Assembly: GCA_914767715.1 (NCBI GenBank)
Contig: OU612066.1
Coordinates: 27,378,283 to 27,442,282 of the forward strand
Source of the DNA: Membranipora membranacea
Taxonomy: Eukaryota > Bryozoa > Gymnolaemata > Cheilostomatida > Membraniporidae
Length of the DNA stretch: 64,000 bases
Direction: 5' to 3'
Part shown: positions 60,901-64,000 of the stretch, one piece after another
Layout of the letters: the number at the start of each line of letters is the position of its first letter
How positions within the stretch are numbered: the stretch's first letter is position 1
Translations under genes and position numbers: made by a program
Notes under the pieces: model-generated
Database searches by the model: none
What the model was told of the DNA's origin: nothing
What the model saw: the letters and a program-made list of their open reading frames with translations, nothing else

Positions 60901-63900
60901 ATGAGCGACTCCACTTGACCCTGATTTCCAGGATGCAATCGTTAAATTTTTCTGAAACACCAGTTAAATAATAATTGAGAGGCTAGTCGACAGACTTACC
61001 GAGTGAGAGCCCAGGTATCCATCCCTCAGCAGCAGGTGTGTTGATGAAAGCAGGTTTGAATACAAGTAGCCTGTTAGCCGCGTGATCCATATTTATCAGC
61101 TGAACCATATCACCCCTCGACACGGTTATCTCATCGTCACTCTCAGCGTTATGCTTCGACAGCACTCGGACTGTCGGCAACTTCTAGCCAGAATAACAAT
61201 AGTGAATGTTACTGTGTGACGGAATACTTGGTTCAGTTTGCTACCAGTTACATAGCAAAGCATCATGGAAAACCCAATACAGCAACACGGTGGTGACACG
61301 TAGATTAAGTATGATCCAATTTGCCTTCATCTGGAGTTTCAGAAAAAAAAAACCTGAGAGTGGTCTTAATTACATGTATAGGCTACATTGAGGGTCTTGT
61401 TAAGACTTTGCTACTCATTTAAAATTACCAAACAGGGTGATATCAAACTTTAGACATGCTTTGAGAATGGGTAGTTTGCGAATTAAATGCATTCTTGGAA
61501 CTGAAATGATACGTTATGGAACAGATATGTGTAAAACGTTTACAACCAGGTACAAAAGATGCAATGACAAAAAGCCAGCAGAAGCGCCTTTCTCATAAAA
61601 AAAGCATAAGGGCTTGCTTTGTACATGGTGATGCAACGGTATAAATATCTCACAGTTGTCATGAGGTATTGATAAATTTCTTTCAATTCAAAGTTTGAGG
61701 AACTGCTGAACCCAAATCATGGTCTTGATCTTAGGTTCAATCATCAATATCTTTTTACTTATCTACAGCTATGCTTTCAAAAGTATATCTCTTGCATATT
61801 CATTTTAATTTCAATGCTCAAATCATCCTGATAGCGCAAAGCAGAGCTTTTCTCACCAAACTAAAGTAATTGAATGAAACGTTTCAATGTAATAATGAGT
61901 TTCTCACCTTGCTATTTTATCGCCACTCGAACAGAGAAAACAAAATAGGTACAGGGACAGACAACTCAACTCCAGCTAGAAAGGTCAGAACAAAGGAGAA
62001 AGGAAACCTATAACTAAATGGTAAGAGAGCCACTCAATAGCCTGAAATCCTCAACTCATACGGATCTCTCTTCATAGGTTCTTCAATCTTCAGCGCAGAA
62101 ACCTCGCATGGAGCCAAGGCCAAGACCTCTATGCATAATAGGAAGGTTGCTGTATATATGCTAGAAATAAGTCAGTTGGAATTTGTATAGAGAAATGCTA
62201 TAATTTATACAAAAATACTAGGGCAAAACATCAACAATGCCACTAAAGATTGATTGCCATAGAAGAACATAGAAAGTGTTTTAAATACGGACCAATGAAA
62301 ATAAAATAAAAGCATCAAGGAAGGTAAAATGACTCCCCATACTCATAGACGAATATCAAACATGCACATACGTTTTTATTGGAAAAGTGTTTTTCTAAAA
62401 CACGTTGATGTTTAAAAAATGTTGCTCAAAAGGACATAGGTTACTACATAATATTTACACGGAAAATACACAAGATAGGTCAGCACTCTTTTAAATGCAC
62501 AAATGAATAAGTTATGATACTGATTTGCTAATTGCAGATAATATGTGTTCATGGTTTAGGTCCAACGGTAAAAGAGAAAACTGCATAAAACTTTGCAAAA
62601 TTCATGATTTTGTAGATTATCTTCTCATGAACCAAGTGGGGACAACACTATAAATACGTGGATATATTTGTTGATAAGATGTTGATGCCAGCATAACTTT
62701 AGTTCGCCTCATGTTAAACAATTTTATAATGAGTCACACCGGCATAACATTGATTGGGAAGTTGGGACATGCAGTTTGAGAGTCAATCCAGTTTAGTATG
62801 ATGCTCTATTGTCAATACGATGCAAGGCATTCAAAGCAACACTGAACTACGTCACACACTTTGCACTCAAGTCAGTTCATTTTGCCAGCAAATTTAAGGA
62901 GTGAAACTCCCTAATTTTATGAACATGTTCACTTCCAACATGATGCAGCTTATTTCTCGGATTCGTTCAAACATAGTAGCATCCAGCCAAAACTACCCAT
63001 TTAATTTGATTGGCTTAGAAATATTTGAAATTAAAAATATATACAAGTATGCCATCGTAACAAAAATAGATTGCTTTGGTCATATAACCTGAGTGATTGC
63101 CTACATAGTCTGAGGAAGAGACCTCTCTCTCATCAACGGATACTCACACTTGACTTTCCATTGCTGGACGTTGAAACTGATTTTGTTTTTCTGCTTCTCA
63201 GGCTATCAAACAGTGAAGACTTCCGCTGTACTGGTAGTGTGTTGCCTGTTGATGAATTTTTTTCAGGCGCAGAAAGAAAATTAGAGTCAATAGGATCGCC
63301 TGTTGATTTGGTTCGGCTATGTGAAGGTCGTGTGCAGTCAAGCGTATCTAACCCTGATTTCTGGTATGCTATCGGTGATTGAAGTGCTGTAAAATTGAGA
63401 AACAAGCCTTGTAATTGCTGACAGTCTCCCTAATAATTATATAACCATTCAGTTAATTATAATTCTCCTATGAGGTTTGTGAAGCCCAATGCTGGGGGGG
63501 GGACTCCCCTTGTATTTTACTAAAGATTGAAGATTGAAGTTGGAGAAAAGCTTTGGTTAGTTTGAGTGAAACGTGAAGAGAAGATTTCCATTTTGAAGCG
63601 AAATTGTAGCTAAGATCAACTTCATTTACTAATAAACTTTTGCCCAATGGTTTTAGGTTTTAGGTTCAGTTTTATGTCCAGTCAATCGGTCGTTTTGAAA
63701 TGTTTATTCTGAAGATGACAGCTTTGTGTGCAGGTAGCTTCAATGTGGTGTCTCCAAACTAATGCCAACTAATCGGCAAAATGTTATAGACTGTGACCAA
63801 GATTAGTCGGTCTTTGAAGCTCACCTCTGAGGAAATTGCCTTGCATATCTAGCATAGAAGTGATTTGATCGGTCCACTGTTCTTTTTGTTCAGGGTTACT

Positions 63901-64000
63901 AGTCTGTATATATACTGTAAGGTAATTGCCAGGGGTCTTATCTACCAGCTTAAATACTAGCGGGTGGTCAGCTACATCCTCCTCCAGTGACATCTTATTC
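54960..64000 (-). CDS. TRIO/KALRN: Trio/Kalirin-type RhoGEF, C-terminal part (partial), with pseudokinase domain
   Basis: Trio and Kalirin are large Rac/Rho exchange factors acting in axon guidance and adhesion. Thirteen minus-strand exons fit in phase: 63825-64000 (start outside), 63148-63386, 61000-61183, 60197-60378, 59486-59698, 59029-59125, 58622-58753, 58262-58435, 57697-57952, 57171-57306, 56481-56764, 55588-55767, 54960-55107. Order: end of the second PH domain and its exit (NFLRALQSPIAYQ; Kalirin NFLNALTSPIEYQ), Ser-rich linker, SH3 (TPAAEGWIPG), Ig (AQLECHIVGKPKPNVFW to DSGTYTCFAVSE), FN3 (DPPGKPTVTM, GLTHFFRVCTYNPAG), then a kinase fold ending in WSLGIYLYLMLSGVSPYY and RLAEYITKRKKK, as in Kalirin-Duo/Trio. 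The VAIK lysine aligns with Arg (VLARCI), HLDLKPEN reads HLNIIPES, DFG reads TSF and APE reads PVE, so catalysis is not expected. The Ig-FN3-kinase order is that of Kalirin. The two DH domains lie outside the window. Confidence 0.92.
61184..63147. other. Large intron of the Trio/Kalirin gene
   Basis: A 2-kb AT-rich intron between the SH3 exon and the Ser-rich linker exon. I see no exon or repeat I can support. Confidence 0.5.

Overview
The window is nuclear DNA from an animal. Genes are split into many short exons with GT-AG introns, intergenic DNA is AT-rich, and the genes recognised are animal ones (RFC1, an NKAIN, a CTTNBP2NL-type STRIPAK protein, a Trio/Kalirin-type RhoGEF). Debris of LINEs, tRNA-derived SINEs and several MITE families fits a repeat-bearing invertebrate, probably marine. 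I cannot fix the phylum. All exon boundaries were read by eye from splice signals and checked by phase continuity; none has transcript support.

Layout: (1) 1-3166, minus strand, N-terminal half of RFC1, running off the left edge inside the BRCT domain. (2) 4811-14684, minus, an NKAIN-family four-pass membrane protein whose last exon adds a roughly 750-residue disordered tail. (3) 14685-17740, intergenic, with a MITE. (4) 17741-26388, minus, a CTTNBP2NL-like coiled-coil protein with a second MITE copy in an intron. (5) 26389-30967, intergenic, with a LINE fragment interrupted by a MITE, a hairpin and a small hAT-like MITE just upstream of the next gene. (6) 30968-54260, plus, a very large gene (23 exons, about 2403 residues) for an apparently undescribed type I membrane protein: signal peptide, leucine-rich repeats with N- and C-caps, more than a dozen exon-encoded beta-rich modules with a recurring N-x-[ST]-H-hydrophobic signature, a 500-residue Thr/Ser/Pro mucin-like stalk, one transmembrane helix and a 14-residue tail. 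Near 46.9-49.3 kb a signal-peptide exon is tandemly triplicated; copy 1 is intact and can splice in phase to the second half of the gene, suggesting an internal promoter or a second gene. (7) 54960-64000, minus and convergent with the previous gene, the C-terminal part of a Trio/Kalirin protein (PH2 end, SH3, Ig, FN3, kinase fold), in which the kinase residues needed for catalysis are replaced.

The genes do not form a pathway. Best candidates for something new are the LRR/mucin surface protein with its alternative starts and ends, the Trio/Kalirin pseudokinase, and the NKAIN with a giant tail.
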